NCBI RefSeq assembly: GCF_031585635.1
Contig: NZ_CP134198.1
Location: 310,001 to 374,000, forward strand
Direction: 5' to 3'
Source of the DNA: Paraburkholderia sp. FT54
GTDB lineage: Bacteria; Pseudomonadota; Gammaproteobacteria; Burkholderiales; Burkholderiaceae
Length of the DNA: 64,000 bases
A program made the translations under genes and the position numbers. Numbering within the stretch: position 1 is the stretch's first letter; the number at the start of each line of letters is the position of its first letter. This document shows positions 34,241-41,525 of this stretch, one piece after another. The notes beneath the pieces were generated by a model. The model worked only from the letters and a program-made list of their open reading frames with translations, did not search any database and was not told the DNA's origin.

Positions 34241-34457
34241 TTGCCGAACCTGTGATTGTCTTGTCGTGTTCAAGGTAGCCCCGACCGTCAGGTACCGGCA
34301 CGGGCTTGCTATCTTTTATAGCGTGACCGCTCATACCGATGCCGATACCAACGGCAGGCGCTGCGTAATAGCCGGGCGCGTGCACGTAGCTGTGAGCGGG
34401 CGCCGGGGCATAACCATACGGTTTGTTCTCAATCGCTCCTACTGTGCAGCAGTGCAA
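34164..34457 (-). CDS. Pro/Tyr/Gly-rich small protein, doubtful
   Basis: A reverse frame of 97 codons contains YGYAPAPAHSYVHAPGYYAA then PAVGIGIGMSGHAIKDSKPV, a low-complexity style seen in small exported proteins of Burkholderia. Its C-terminal third overlaps the start of the signal-peptide gene in another frame, so either the true stop is earlier after a frameshift or one of the two is not real. No signal peptide precedes the repeats in this frame. No family is recognised. Confidence 0.3.
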   Translation of the reverse strand: MHCCTVGAIENKPYGYAPAPAHSYVHAPGYYAAPAVGIGIGMSGHAIKDSKPVPVPDGRGYLEHDKTITGSANESTLFRARHCVPFMRYFCLRAVES

Positions 34458-34603
34458 ACGAAAAGTGGCCCATCAGCGGAGCCGGGGCAGACCTGAATCC
34501 CTAACAGATCGCCTCAGAGCTCAGAAGCAGGAACATTGTAGATCGAGCCGCCTTGAGGCAGATCTCACTGGCGATTACACAGCCTTACGCGATATGACTG
34601 CGG

Positions 34604-34822
34604 TTACCGGATGTCGCATCGAAAATTCATGTGGCCGCCCGTTCCTTGTTCCTTGCGGAAAGCCGCCTTGTCCGCGAGGCGAAGCAACTCTAGGAGCGAG
34701 CGGGCTCTCATTTTTAGCATGACGCGCCTACGATGGATTTTAATCGTCGTTTCGGCGGCGCCCAATTCGCTTGCGACCTGCTTGTTGCTAGAGAATGGCG
34801 CTATGAGCCAGGTACTCAGTTC
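34604..34822 (-). pseudogene. LuxR-type response regulator, HTH tail cut by an IS6 element
   Basis: The frame ending at 34604 holds SSNKQVASELGAAETTIKIH followed by MLKMRARSLLELLRLADKAA, the recognition helix region of a NarL/FixJ-type LuxR HTH domain. The N-terminal receiver domain and first HTH helix are missing because an IS6-family element begins at 34823. It is a remnant. The opposite flank (35659 onward) does not continue it. Confidence 0.65.
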
Positions 34823-35658
34823 GGTTGTGGTGCAATTCCGGCGCGTCGGTCTGTTACTCTCGAGCTTTTGACGACCACAAGCCAATGAGTAAGCTGAATG
34901 ATCTCGAATGGTTGTTCAACGGGCGTCATTTCGACCGCGAAGTCATCGTCCTTTGCGTGCGTTGGTATTTGCGCTACAAGCTCAGTCTGCGTGATCTTGT
35001 CGAGATGATGGCTGAGCGCGGCCTGTCCCTCGCCCACACTACGATCCTGCGTTGGGTGAAGCGCTACACGCCGGAGTTCGTCAAACGCTGGAATCGGTTG
35101 GCTACGACAGCAGGTCAATCGTGGCGGGTCGACGAGACCTACGTGAAGATTCGCGGCAAATGGGCCTACCTCTACCGCGCCGTTGACCGGGCGGGAAAGA
35201 CGATCGATCTTCGCCTCAGCGCCAGGCGGGACGTGGCGGCAGCAAGGGCGTTCTTCGCAAAGGCAATCAGGACTCAGGGACGCGCTCCTGAGACGATCAC
35301 GCTGGACGGCTACGCAGCATCTCATCGGGCGATCCGCGAGATGAAGACCGACGAGTCGCTACCCAGGCGAACGAAATTGCGATCCTCGAAGTACCTGAAT
35401 AACCTGATTGAGCAGGATCACCGCTACATCAAATCGCGGGTGAACGCGATGCTCGGATTTAAGCGGTTCCGCAGCGCTGCCGTCACCCTCTCTGGCATCG
35501 AACTGATGCATCGCATTCGCAAAGGCCAGTTCGATCTCACCAGCATGCACCTCAAAGATACCACCTCGCCCTCGATTTGGATGGCGGTTCTTTCAGCTCG
35601 CTAAGGTATCCGAAGCAAGATCGATTTCTCGCCCGCCTACCGAGTTTGCACCACAACC
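34823..35658 (+). mobile_element. IS6-family insertion sequence, second subtype
   Basis: An 836-bp element with ends GGTTGTGGTGCAA (34823-34835) and TTGCACCACAACC (35646-35658). Both ends and transposase differ from the 23.9/33.3 kb subtype. The 8-bp flanks CTCAGTTC and GTTTGCTT are unlike, so no target duplication remains, again pointing to recombination rather than simple insertion. Confidence 0.9.
34885..35604 (+). CDS. IS6-family DDE transposase, second subtype
   Basis: A 239-residue transposase starting at ATG 34885. Catalytic blocks are [40 protein letters not shown] and [20 protein letters not shown]; the end is [20 protein letters not shown]. It differs from the other IS6 transposases here at about a fifth of positions by eye. 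Intact and probably active. Confidence 0.95.
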   Translation: MSKLNDLEWLFNGRHFDREVIVLCVRWYLRYKLSLRDLVEMMAERGLSLAHTTILRWVKRYTPEFVKRWNRLATTAGQSWRVDETYVKIRGKWAYLYRAVDRAGKTIDLRLSARRDVAAARAFFAKAIRTQGRAPETITLDGYAASHRAIREMKTDESLPRRTKLRSSKYLNNLIEQDHRYIKSRVNAMLGFKRFRSAAVTLSGIELMHRIRKGQFDLTSMHLKDTTSPSIWMAVLSAR

Positions 35659-35805
35659 GTTTGCTTCATCGCCGTTGCGGGTATGCGTCTCCGAACGAAC
35701 CGACGTGCAATGTTTTCCGAAGCTCTCCTACAGAAAGGACCGCTTCTGAACGCATCGCGGACAGCTAACGTGCGGATGGCCACCGGCGAAAAGAGAGCAC
35801 GCAAA

Positions 35806-36060
35806 CTAAGGGCCGCCCCCATACTTCCCCCTTACCTGCGAGATATGCAGGGACATAGTGGCTGGCGAGTTTTTCGCGCATCGCTGCATGAGGTCCGCGA
35901 CACCGTTGACTGATTTCGGGCCGAGCACAATAACAATCAAGCTCGCCGTCTGTGATTCTCCCGACTTGAACTCTGACACGCGCTTACAGATCCCCTGCTT
36001 TTGTCCGGCATCCTTATTACATGCGAGATGATCGACGGCACCGGTATTGCCTGCAATCAT
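35806..36060 (-). CDS. hypothetical protein, 84 residues or part of one
   Basis: The reverse frame reads MIAGNTGAVDHLACNKDAGQ, then KRVSEFKSGESQTASLIVIV, VADLMQRCAKNSPATMSLHI and ends at 35806. Codon choice and the evenly spaced hydrophobic residues suggest real coding. Three cysteines could form disulfides in the periplasm, but no signal peptide is visible from this start, so the 5' end may be missing or lie upstream in another frame. No family is recognised. Confidence 0.4.
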   Translation of the reverse strand: MIAGNTGAVDHLACNKDAGQKQGICKRVSEFKSGESQTASLIVIVLGPKSVNGVADLMQRCAKNSPATMSLHISQVRGKYGGGP

Positions 36061-36334
36061 CTTCTCGAGATCGGAGCCTCGGTCGGCCAAAAGGTGTTTG
36101 CTCTGCGGAAAGGAACAACACCGCTTTCCTTTGACTGGCAGACAAAAGTGGCCGGCAGATCAGGCGCTGAATTGGCGAGGATGCCGGCATTCCCTATTCG
36201 GCGTGGACGCTGCTTTGCGATGCGGCTGGGCTTGGGCGAATATCGCGGATGCGTAACCACATCTGTCGCGAAAGAAAATGGAAGACCGGCTCGGCACCTC
36301 AGAGTTGGGTACCTTCCAAGACGGACTTTTTTCT

Positions 36335-36682
36335 TTATCGAACTACCTCGACCAGCGCTCCCCCGTCGTTTACGCGGAGCACATTGCCTTCGGGCGTCAT
36401 TATTCGGGGAAGGTCTGCCGCGCGCGGCACCGCAACCTTCTTAAGGCCATTCCCCGCGTGCTTGTTCGCTAAGGATTTCACTACCGGGTCTGCGCCCCGG
36501 CGCGGTGTAGCGTTGGATGTGTGACGTGAGAGAACCGCAACCTTGCCTAGTTTAGGCTTGCCGTTTCCGGACGGCTGCATCCGCGCCTCAGGCGGGTTCC
36601 AGATTTCAACGTAGTGTTCGCCTGCGACTCCAGTCGATGCAACAGCAAGCAGCATTACACCCGCGCTCAAAAATCGAAACAT
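36335..36682 (-). CDS. small exported protein of unknown function
   Basis: A 115-residue product from the ATG at 36680-36682, preceded by GGAGAGAAC. A signal peptide (MFRFLSAGVMLLAVASTGVA) is followed by GEHYVEIWNPPEARMQPSGN and then a basic, low-complexity stretch, ending RIMTPEGNVLRVNDGGALVE plus VVR. It resembles small exported Burkholderia proteins of unknown role. The neighbouring gene 36709-36993 starts upstream on the same strand, 26 bp away, so they may form one unit. Confidence 0.55.
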   Translation of the reverse strand: MFRFLSAGVMLLAVASTGVAGEHYVEIWNPPEARMQPSGNGKPKLGKVAVLSRHTSNATPRRGADPVVKSLANKHAGNGLKKVAVPRAADLPRIMTPEGNVLRVNDGGALVEVVR

Positions 36683-36708
36683 GTTCTCTCCGTATGTTCT
36701 GGTGCCGT

Positions 36709-36993
36709 TCACGCCCGGCACGATTTCGCGGTGCCCACACATGAACCGTCGCAGCCAGCACAGTAATGACGGTTACGCACCGCCCCGTCAACACTCCAGA
36801 CGTTGGTTTGCGTCGGCGTAGGGGTGCCAACAGTACGGCCATTTTCGCACGCGTAGAACGTCGGTTCCCCCGACTTGCTGCGGCGGATGGCTTCATCGAT
36901 TTCCTGCTCGCCGAACACTGCTTTCATGTCTGCAACAAACGCCGCGATTTCCGGCATCGGATGGCTGGCGGCCTTGCGAACGCCTGTATCCAT
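36709..36993 (-). CDS. hypothetical protein, 94 residues
   Basis: A soluble protein with PEIAAFVADMKAVFGEQEID, then EAIRRSKSGEPTFYACENGR and a cysteine-rich end (HYCAGCDGSCVGTAKSC). The four closely spaced C-terminal cysteines could hold a metal ion. The pattern matches a small uncharacterised family I associate with Burkholderia plasmids and islands, without a known function. Start is the ATG at 36991-36993. Confidence 0.5.
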   Translation of the reverse strand: MDTGVRKAASHPMPEIAAFVADMKAVFGEQEIDEAIRRSKSGEPTFYACENGRTVGTPTPTQTNVWSVDGAVRNRHYCAGCDGSCVGTAKSCRA

Positions 36994-37048
36994 CTAGCCG
37001 CTCCCCAAAAAAGTGTCCGTTCGTCGCCACGAATTTCCGTGTAGGATA

Positions 37049-37064
37049 CTGTACATTCATACAG
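37049..37064 (+). promoter_or_regulatory. LexA (SOS) box
   Basis: CTGTACATTCATACAG has the exact CTGT-N8-ACAG form of proteobacterial LexA boxes and lies 15 bp upstream of a short frame starting at 37080. The functional imuA at 52084 has an almost identical site (52048-52063). Confidence 0.7.
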
Positions 37065-37079
37065 GTATTTGCGCAATTC

Positions 37080-37157
37080 AATGACTGTCCCGTCCCCCAT
37101 TCCGGATGCAATCCACCCGTCGCTGTGGACCTATACCCTAACGATGCATAGTTTGTG
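37080..37157 (+). pseudogene. vestigial start of an imuA-like gene
   Basis: The ATG at 37080 behind the LexA box opens a short frame: MTVPSPIPDAIHPSLW and then a few unrelated residues before a stop. IHPSLW is the usual N-terminal motif of ImuA proteins (IHPxLWRxxQLAR). The rest of the gene is missing. Because only about 16 residues match, the identification depends on the adjacent LexA box as well. Confidence 0.45.
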
Positions 37158-37500
37158 ACTTGCGAGCATGCATGCGTTGCGCGACATGGCTTTCGCGTAA
37201 CTCCTCATTCGATGTATGACTACATCGAAATACATCGTTTTGAGCGGGCCCCGGTAGCTTCGTGAACGATCCGGTTTTTGGGAAAAGGATGGCTGGGTAC
37301 GGCCACAGGAACAGACGGTCAACCGCGCTGCCCAGATCGTCAACAATCGCTCACCGCCCCCTCGCCGACACGGACCCGCAATGCTGGTTCGCCTCCTCAC
37401 CGCATCCGACGCACTGTCGTTCGAGCTTCTGCGGCTATCAAAGACCTGCGCGATCCGATGCTCGATTGTCGCCTAACAGCAAAAACTCTCGAGCATCGGC
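37158..37500. other. 343-bp region without a confident gene
   Basis: Several overlapping short frames with no family. It separates the imuA vestige from the catabolic cluster and may contain transcription-end signals of the latter. Confidence 0.3.
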
Positions 37501-37848
37501 TTACTCCGCGAGACTAGCCAGCGCGGCAGCACGAATGAGCCGTGTCTCCTGTGCTGTGATCAGATGGCCCGATGCCTTGAGATAGGCCGGGAAATCCCGA
37601 TGCGTATCGCGTGCGAGGCACCGTCGTTCGTAGTCCGCCAAATCGTCATACCCCCACAGGTGGGTGAATTGGTTCTGCGGTCCGACCAGACTTGTCCAGA
37701 AGCCGAGCGGATGTCCAAGCGTCTCGAGCAGGATTGGCATGGCGAGTCTGTCAAACACCTCTAGAAACTCAGGCATCTTGCGCAGCGAGATGGTGTAGAC
37801 CCGCAAATCTAAGAGGGGCTTTGCCAGAAACATCGGTTGGGTATTCAT
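37501..37848 (-). CDS. NIPSNAP-family protein
   Basis: A 115-residue protein with the NIPSNAP ferredoxin-like fold pattern: LLDLRVYTISLRKMPEFLEV, then LGHPLGFWTSLVGPQNQFTH, LWGYDDLADYERRCLARDTH and a C-terminal FPAYLKASGHLI. These proteins are small alpha-beta barrel dimers found beside catabolic oxidoreductases; their function is often undefined. Its ATG overlaps the stop of the flavoprotein gene (4-bp overlap), so it is translationally coupled and last in the reverse operon. Confidence 0.85.
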   Translation of the reverse strand: MNTQPMFLAKPLLDLRVYTISLRKMPEFLEVFDRLAMPILLETLGHPLGFWTSLVGPQNQFTHLWGYDDLADYERRCLARDTHRDFPAYLKASGHLITAQETRLIRAAALASLAE

Positions 37849-39572
37849 GCGTACACCTTCTCTTTGCGGGCCATGGCTTTGGTGGCGATGGCGTTACCGG
37901 TGACATAGCCGAAAGTCATGTTGGGCCCATGGGTGATACCCGCGCCCGGATAGTTACCGCCCATCACGCTGCGCCGGTCATTGCCCACCGCGTAAAGGCC
38001 CTCGATCTGGCTGCCATCGGCCCGCAGCACCTCGCCGGTGACGCTAGTCCTAAGACCGTCAAACGTGCCCAGATCGCCCATCACCACCTTCACTGCATAG
38101 AAGGGGCCGGTCGTGATAGGCGCAATGCAAGGATTGGGCTGGTTGTCCGGATCGGCAAGATAACGGTTGAACGACGTGCGTCCGCGCTGGAACGCCGGGT
38201 CTTCGCCGCGCACGGCGTCGAGATTGTAGGTAGAGACCGTCGTCTCGAGCGCATCAGGAACAATCCCGCAATTACGCGCCAGTTCGCCGAGCGTCTCGCC
38301 CTTGACGAGGTAGCCTTTGCGTAGCAACGGGCCCACCGGCATCGGCGCGGGCTTGGCATAGCCGAGTCCATACTTGCCGAGCGCCACCTTATCGCAGATC
38401 AGCCACATCGCCGTCTCCCGTTCACCGTCACAGGCTCGCATCAGCGCCGCGCCAACATCGTGGTAGGAGTTCGATTCGTTGGTGAAGCGCCGACCGTTCC
38501 GCAGCACGCCGATCACGCCCGGCTTGTAGCGGTCGAGCAGGTGCGGGAATACGCCTGTGCGGCCCTTGCCGAAGGGCACTTTCGATACCGGCATCCACGC
38601 CGACGCATCGGCGAAGCCGAGCGCCACGGCACCCCCTATCTTCTCCGCCATGCTCAGACCGTCACCCGTATTGCCGACGGGAGTGGGCGAGAGATGCTCA
38701 CCTCCACGCTTCACATGCGGATAGACCTGAGCGATGCGCTTGAGATCGTGCGGGAAACCGCCGCAAGCCAGCACGACGCCGTGCCGCGCGGTAATCCGAA
38801 GGTCACCGCCCGCTGCGCTCGCGCGCACACCGACCACCTTGCCGTGCTCGCTCAGCAGTTCCTTCACGGGCGTCGAAGTGAGGATCGGGATGTCGATCGC
38901 CAGCGCCGACTTCGCGAGCCTCGCGGCGAGCGCGTTGCCGCTCGTTACGTTGATCCCCCGCCTGTAAAGCACCAGCTCCTTGATGTGCGTAGCCAGACGC
39001 CGGGTCACGTAGAGGAACGAAACAATGGACTTGGTCGCGCGGAAGAAGTGCTTGAGGTCCGCATTCGAGGAATTGAACATCATTCCCATGAACGTGATCG
39101 TCTCGAGCGGCGGCTTGAGGCGGAGCATGTCCTTGCCCAGCGCGCGAATGTCATAGGGCGCGGCGAGGATCGAACGACCAATGTCGACGCCGCCGGACGC
39201 ATCCGGGTGATAGTCCGGATAGAGCGTCGGCACGAACTTCATCTCGGTCTCGCGCTCGAAGAACTCGACCATTCTCGGCCCGTTCTCGATAAAGCACTGG
39301 ACGGCGGCGGCATCGTAGTTGGTGCCCGTCTCGCTCATCATGTATTCGCGCACGCGCTCGACGCTGTCAGCCGGGTTCTGCTGTCGGCCGTATTTGCTCA
39401 GCGGAATCCACAAGACCCCGCCCGACAGCGCGGTCGTACCACCGAACACGGGCTCCTTTTCGAGCACGATGACATCGAGGCCGCGCTTGCGTGCAGTGAT
39501 CGCGGTAGCGAGGCCCGCGGCACCTGATCCGATCACGACCAGATCGCAAGTGATCTCCTTGGCCATATCCAC
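37845..39572 (-). CDS. FAD-dependent dehydrogenase, KstD / fumarate-reductase flavoprotein type
   Basis: A 575-residue flavoprotein. The N-terminal dinucleotide fold is DLVVIGSGAAGLATAITARK, with the distal FAD motif VIVLEKEPVFGGTTALSGGV. The catalytic region has FADASAWMPVSKVPFGKGRT and NGRRFTNESNSYHDVGAALM. The C-terminus has LYAVGNDRRSVMGGNYPGAG then ITHGPNMTFGYVTGNAIATK, the succinate-dehydrogenase/3-ketosteroid-dehydrogenase class ending. Such enzymes introduce a double bond next to a carbonyl in steroids or cyclic ketones. It lies between NIPSNAP (coupled) and an SDR gene, suggesting ordered oxidation of an alicyclic substrate after hydroxylation by the neighbouring P450. Confidence 0.85.
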   Translation of the reverse strand: MDMAKEITCDLVVIGSGAAGLATAITARKRGLDVIVLEKEPVFGGTTALSGGVLWIPLSKYGRQQNPADSVERVREYMMSETGTNYDAAAVQCFIENGPRMVEFFERETEMKFVPTLYPDYHPDASGGVDIGRSILAAPYDIRALGKDMLRLKPPLETITFMGMMFNSSNADLKHFFRATKSIVSFLYVTRRLATHIKELVLYRRGINVTSGNALAARLAKSALAIDIPILTSTPVKELLSEHGKVVGVRASAAGGDLRITARHGVVLACGGFPHDLKRIAQVYPHVKRGGEHLSPTPVGNTGDGLSMAEKIGGAVALGFADASAWMPVSKVPFGKGRTGVFPHLLDRYKPGVIGVLRNGRRFTNESNSYHDVGAALMRACDGERETAMWLICDKVALGKYGLGYAKPAPMPVGPLLRKGYLVKGETLGELARNCGIVPDALETTVSTYNLDAVRGEDPAFQRGRTSFNRYLADPDNQPNPCIAPITTGPFYAVKVVMGDLGTFDGLRTSVTGEVLRADGSQIEGLYAVGNDRRSVMGGNYPGAGITHGPNMTFGYVTGNAIATKAMARKEKVYA

Positions 39573-39597
39573 TCTCCTTGTTATGGTGTGATGGTGC

Positions 39598-40443
39598 TCA
39601 AGCGGCCGGCGTGGCGTTGAAGCCGGGGCGCGGGACCATGTCCATCAGCATGCAATCGAGCCCGCCGTCGACGAGTACCTCCGCGCCATTGACGTACGCA
39701 GCCAGGTCGGAGGCAAGGAACAGGGCGGGGCCGGCGAGGTCTTCCGGCTCGCCGATGCGACGGCTCGCGGTGGCGGCGGCGCGGCGAGCTTCGAAGCCAG
39801 GTTCCTCGTAGAACCTTGCGGACAGCGCCGTGCGAATCATGCCGGGCAGCACGCAGTTGCTGCGCACCCCGCGCGGGCCCCACTCCGCCGCTAACTGCCG
39901 TGACAGCAGCAGCACGCCCGCCTTGCTCGGGCTATAGGAACCGCTATTGGTCTGCGGACTGAGCGCCGCAATCGAGGCGACGTGGACGATACTGCCCTTG
40001 CCCGCCGCCAGCATGTCGCGGCCGAAAGATCGGGCACACAGAAGATAGCCGGTCAGGTTAACGGCGATGGCCTGATTCCAGTGCTCGATCGATACCGTCT
40101 CGAGAGGTCCGGCCCGCAGAAGCCCGGCATTGTTGACGAGCACGCTGACCGGCCCGAGCGTTGAGCGAACCTCGTCAGCAGCTGCGGCAACCGAAGCTTC
40201 GTCCGACACGTCGCAGCGGATCGCCTGCGCCACCGCACCGGCGCTCCGAAGTTCGGCGGCGACAGCTTCCGCGCCAGCAAGATTCCAATCCACCAGCGCC
40301 ACATGTGCTCCGACATTGGCGAACGCGCGCGCGATGCCGGCACCAATGCCACTGCCAGCACCCGTGACCACGCAGACCTTTCCGTCAAGGTTCAGAGCGT
40401 AGGGGGGCGACCCAACAGCGCGATTTTCAAGTTCCTGTCTCAT
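39598..40443 (-). CDS. SDR-family alcohol dehydrogenase
   Basis: A 281-residue classical SDR with cofactor loop VCVVTGAGSGIGAGIARAFA, Asp in HVALVDWNLAGAE (favouring NAD), NNAGLLRAGPLE, catalytic Ser in HVASIAALSPQTNSG and SYSPSK, and C-terminal LASDLAAYVNGAEVLVDGGL. It is the first gene of the reverse operon (SDR, flavoprotein, NIPSNAP). It would oxidise a secondary alcohol to a ketone, logically between the P450 and the flavoprotein. The promoter lies in the 120-bp gap to the divergent AraC gene. Confidence 0.85.
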   Translation of the reverse strand: MRQELENRAVGSPPYALNLDGKVCVVTGAGSGIGAGIARAFANVGAHVALVDWNLAGAEAVAAELRSAGAVAQAIRCDVSDEASVAAAADEVRSTLGPVSVLVNNAGLLRAGPLETVSIEHWNQAIAVNLTGYLLCARSFGRDMLAAGKGSIVHVASIAALSPQTNSGSYSPSKAGVLLLSRQLAAEWGPRGVRSNCVLPGMIRTALSARFYEEPGFEARRAAATASRRIGEPEDLAGPALFLASDLAAYVNGAEVLVDGGLDCMLMDMVPRPGFNATPAA

Positions 40444-40566
40444 GTAGTTATCCTTTCTGAAATCTCAATGCGATTTTGCTTGCTGAAACCCGTACCGCCA
40501 TTGAACGCCCTAAGCGCCTGTGGAACAATGGACAGAGATCATATACAGCAGGACATAACGTGCATC
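40444..40566. promoter_or_regulatory. divergent promoter region between SDR and AraC genes
   Basis: A 123-bp gap between oppositely oriented starts. It must hold both promoters and probably the AraC regulator's operator. No clear palindrome was identified by eye; ATTTTGCTTGCTGAAA is a possible half-site region. Confidence 0.45.
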
Positions 40567-41499
40567 ATGGCCAATGACCAACAGCGCCGCCGGACCGTTC
40601 TGCATTTCGCACTCTATGGCGCGGAAACCGACCAATCCTGGGTCGACATGGTTCATTACGAACGCATTCCCTTGCGTGCCGGCCGATTCGACTTCGACAT
40701 CAAGCCGCACATTCATGACGCGCTGATCCAGGTGCTCTACGTCACCGCCGGGGGCGGCGAGACCTTCATCGACGGCAAGAACTGGGCAGTCCAAGCGCCA
40801 TGCCTGATCGTCGTGCCAGCGCGCTCGGTTCACGGTTTTCACTTCCGCAGCGACATCGACGGTCACGTCATCACTGCCGCGCAGTCCGCGCTGGAATCGC
40901 TGGCGATGACGGCCGCGCCAGAGCTGCTGGAATTCATCCGCACGCCGACGGTGCTGTCGATCGATCCCGACGTCGAGCGCGGCACACCTCTAAACACCCT
41001 GTTCGAGTCGATCAGCCGCGAGGCGGAGAGTCACGAGCGTTGGCAGTTCACCGCAGGCGCTGCACTGGCGATCAACTTGTTCGTCAAGATCGGGCGTCTC
41101 AGCGAGAGCGCCCGGCTTTCGGTCAGTTCCGAACAGCGGACCATGACCGGACGGATAGAGCGGTTCCGCGCGTTGCTCGACCGCCATTGCCGTGAGCGGT
41201 GCCCGGTCGCCAGTTATGCCGACGAGATGGGCGTGAGCACCGGCCAGCTCTCGCGCATCTGCCGCGCCACATTCGGGGTGTCGGCAATCGAGGCAATCGA
41301 TGCGCGCTCGATCCATGAGGCCAAGCGGTTACTCGGCTATTCGACGCTCAGCGTGAAGCAGATCGCCAGTGAACTGGGCTTTCAGGACGAGGCCTATTTC
41401 GGTCGTTTCTTCCGCAAGCAGACGGGGCTGCGGCCAACCGAATACCGCTCCGCGGCCCACGATCGATCCTTGCGGCCTGAAAAGGGGAGCGCGGGCTGA
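40567..41499 (+). CDS. AraC-family transcriptional regulator, PobR-like
   Basis: A 310-residue activator. The N-terminal half is a cupin-like sensor (FDFDIKPHIHDALIQVLYVT then GGGETFIDGKNWAVQAPCLI and VPARSVHGFHF), as in PobR-type aromatic-acid regulators. The C-terminal AraC domain has CPVASYADEMGVSTGQLSRI and LSVKQIASELGFQDEAYFGR then FFRKQTGLRPTEYR. Start is the ATG at 40567; an ATG at 40528 in frame is also possible. It is divergent from the SDR operon and converges on the P450 fusion gene, so it probably controls both in response to the pathway substrate. Confidence 0.85.
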   Translation: MANDQQRRRTVLHFALYGAETDQSWVDMVHYERIPLRAGRFDFDIKPHIHDALIQVLYVTAGGGETFIDGKNWAVQAPCLIVVPARSVHGFHFRSDIDGHVITAAQSALESLAMTAAPELLEFIRTPTVLSIDPDVERGTPLNTLFESISREAESHERWQFTAGAALAINLFVKIGRLSESARLSVSSEQRTMTGRIERFRALLDRHCRERCPVASYADEMGVSTGQLSRICRATFGVSAIEAIDARSIHEAKRLLGYSTLSVKQIASELGFQDEAYFGRFFRKQTGLRPTEYRSAAHDRSLRPEKGSAG

Positions 41500-41525
41500 C
41501 GCGACCGCGCCCCCCGTCATCTGCT

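Noticed and set aside
38460..39527. 355-codon forward frame opposite to the flavoprotein gene
   Set aside because: Antisense shadow with His/Arg/Glu-rich composition; the reverse frame has full FAD motifs.
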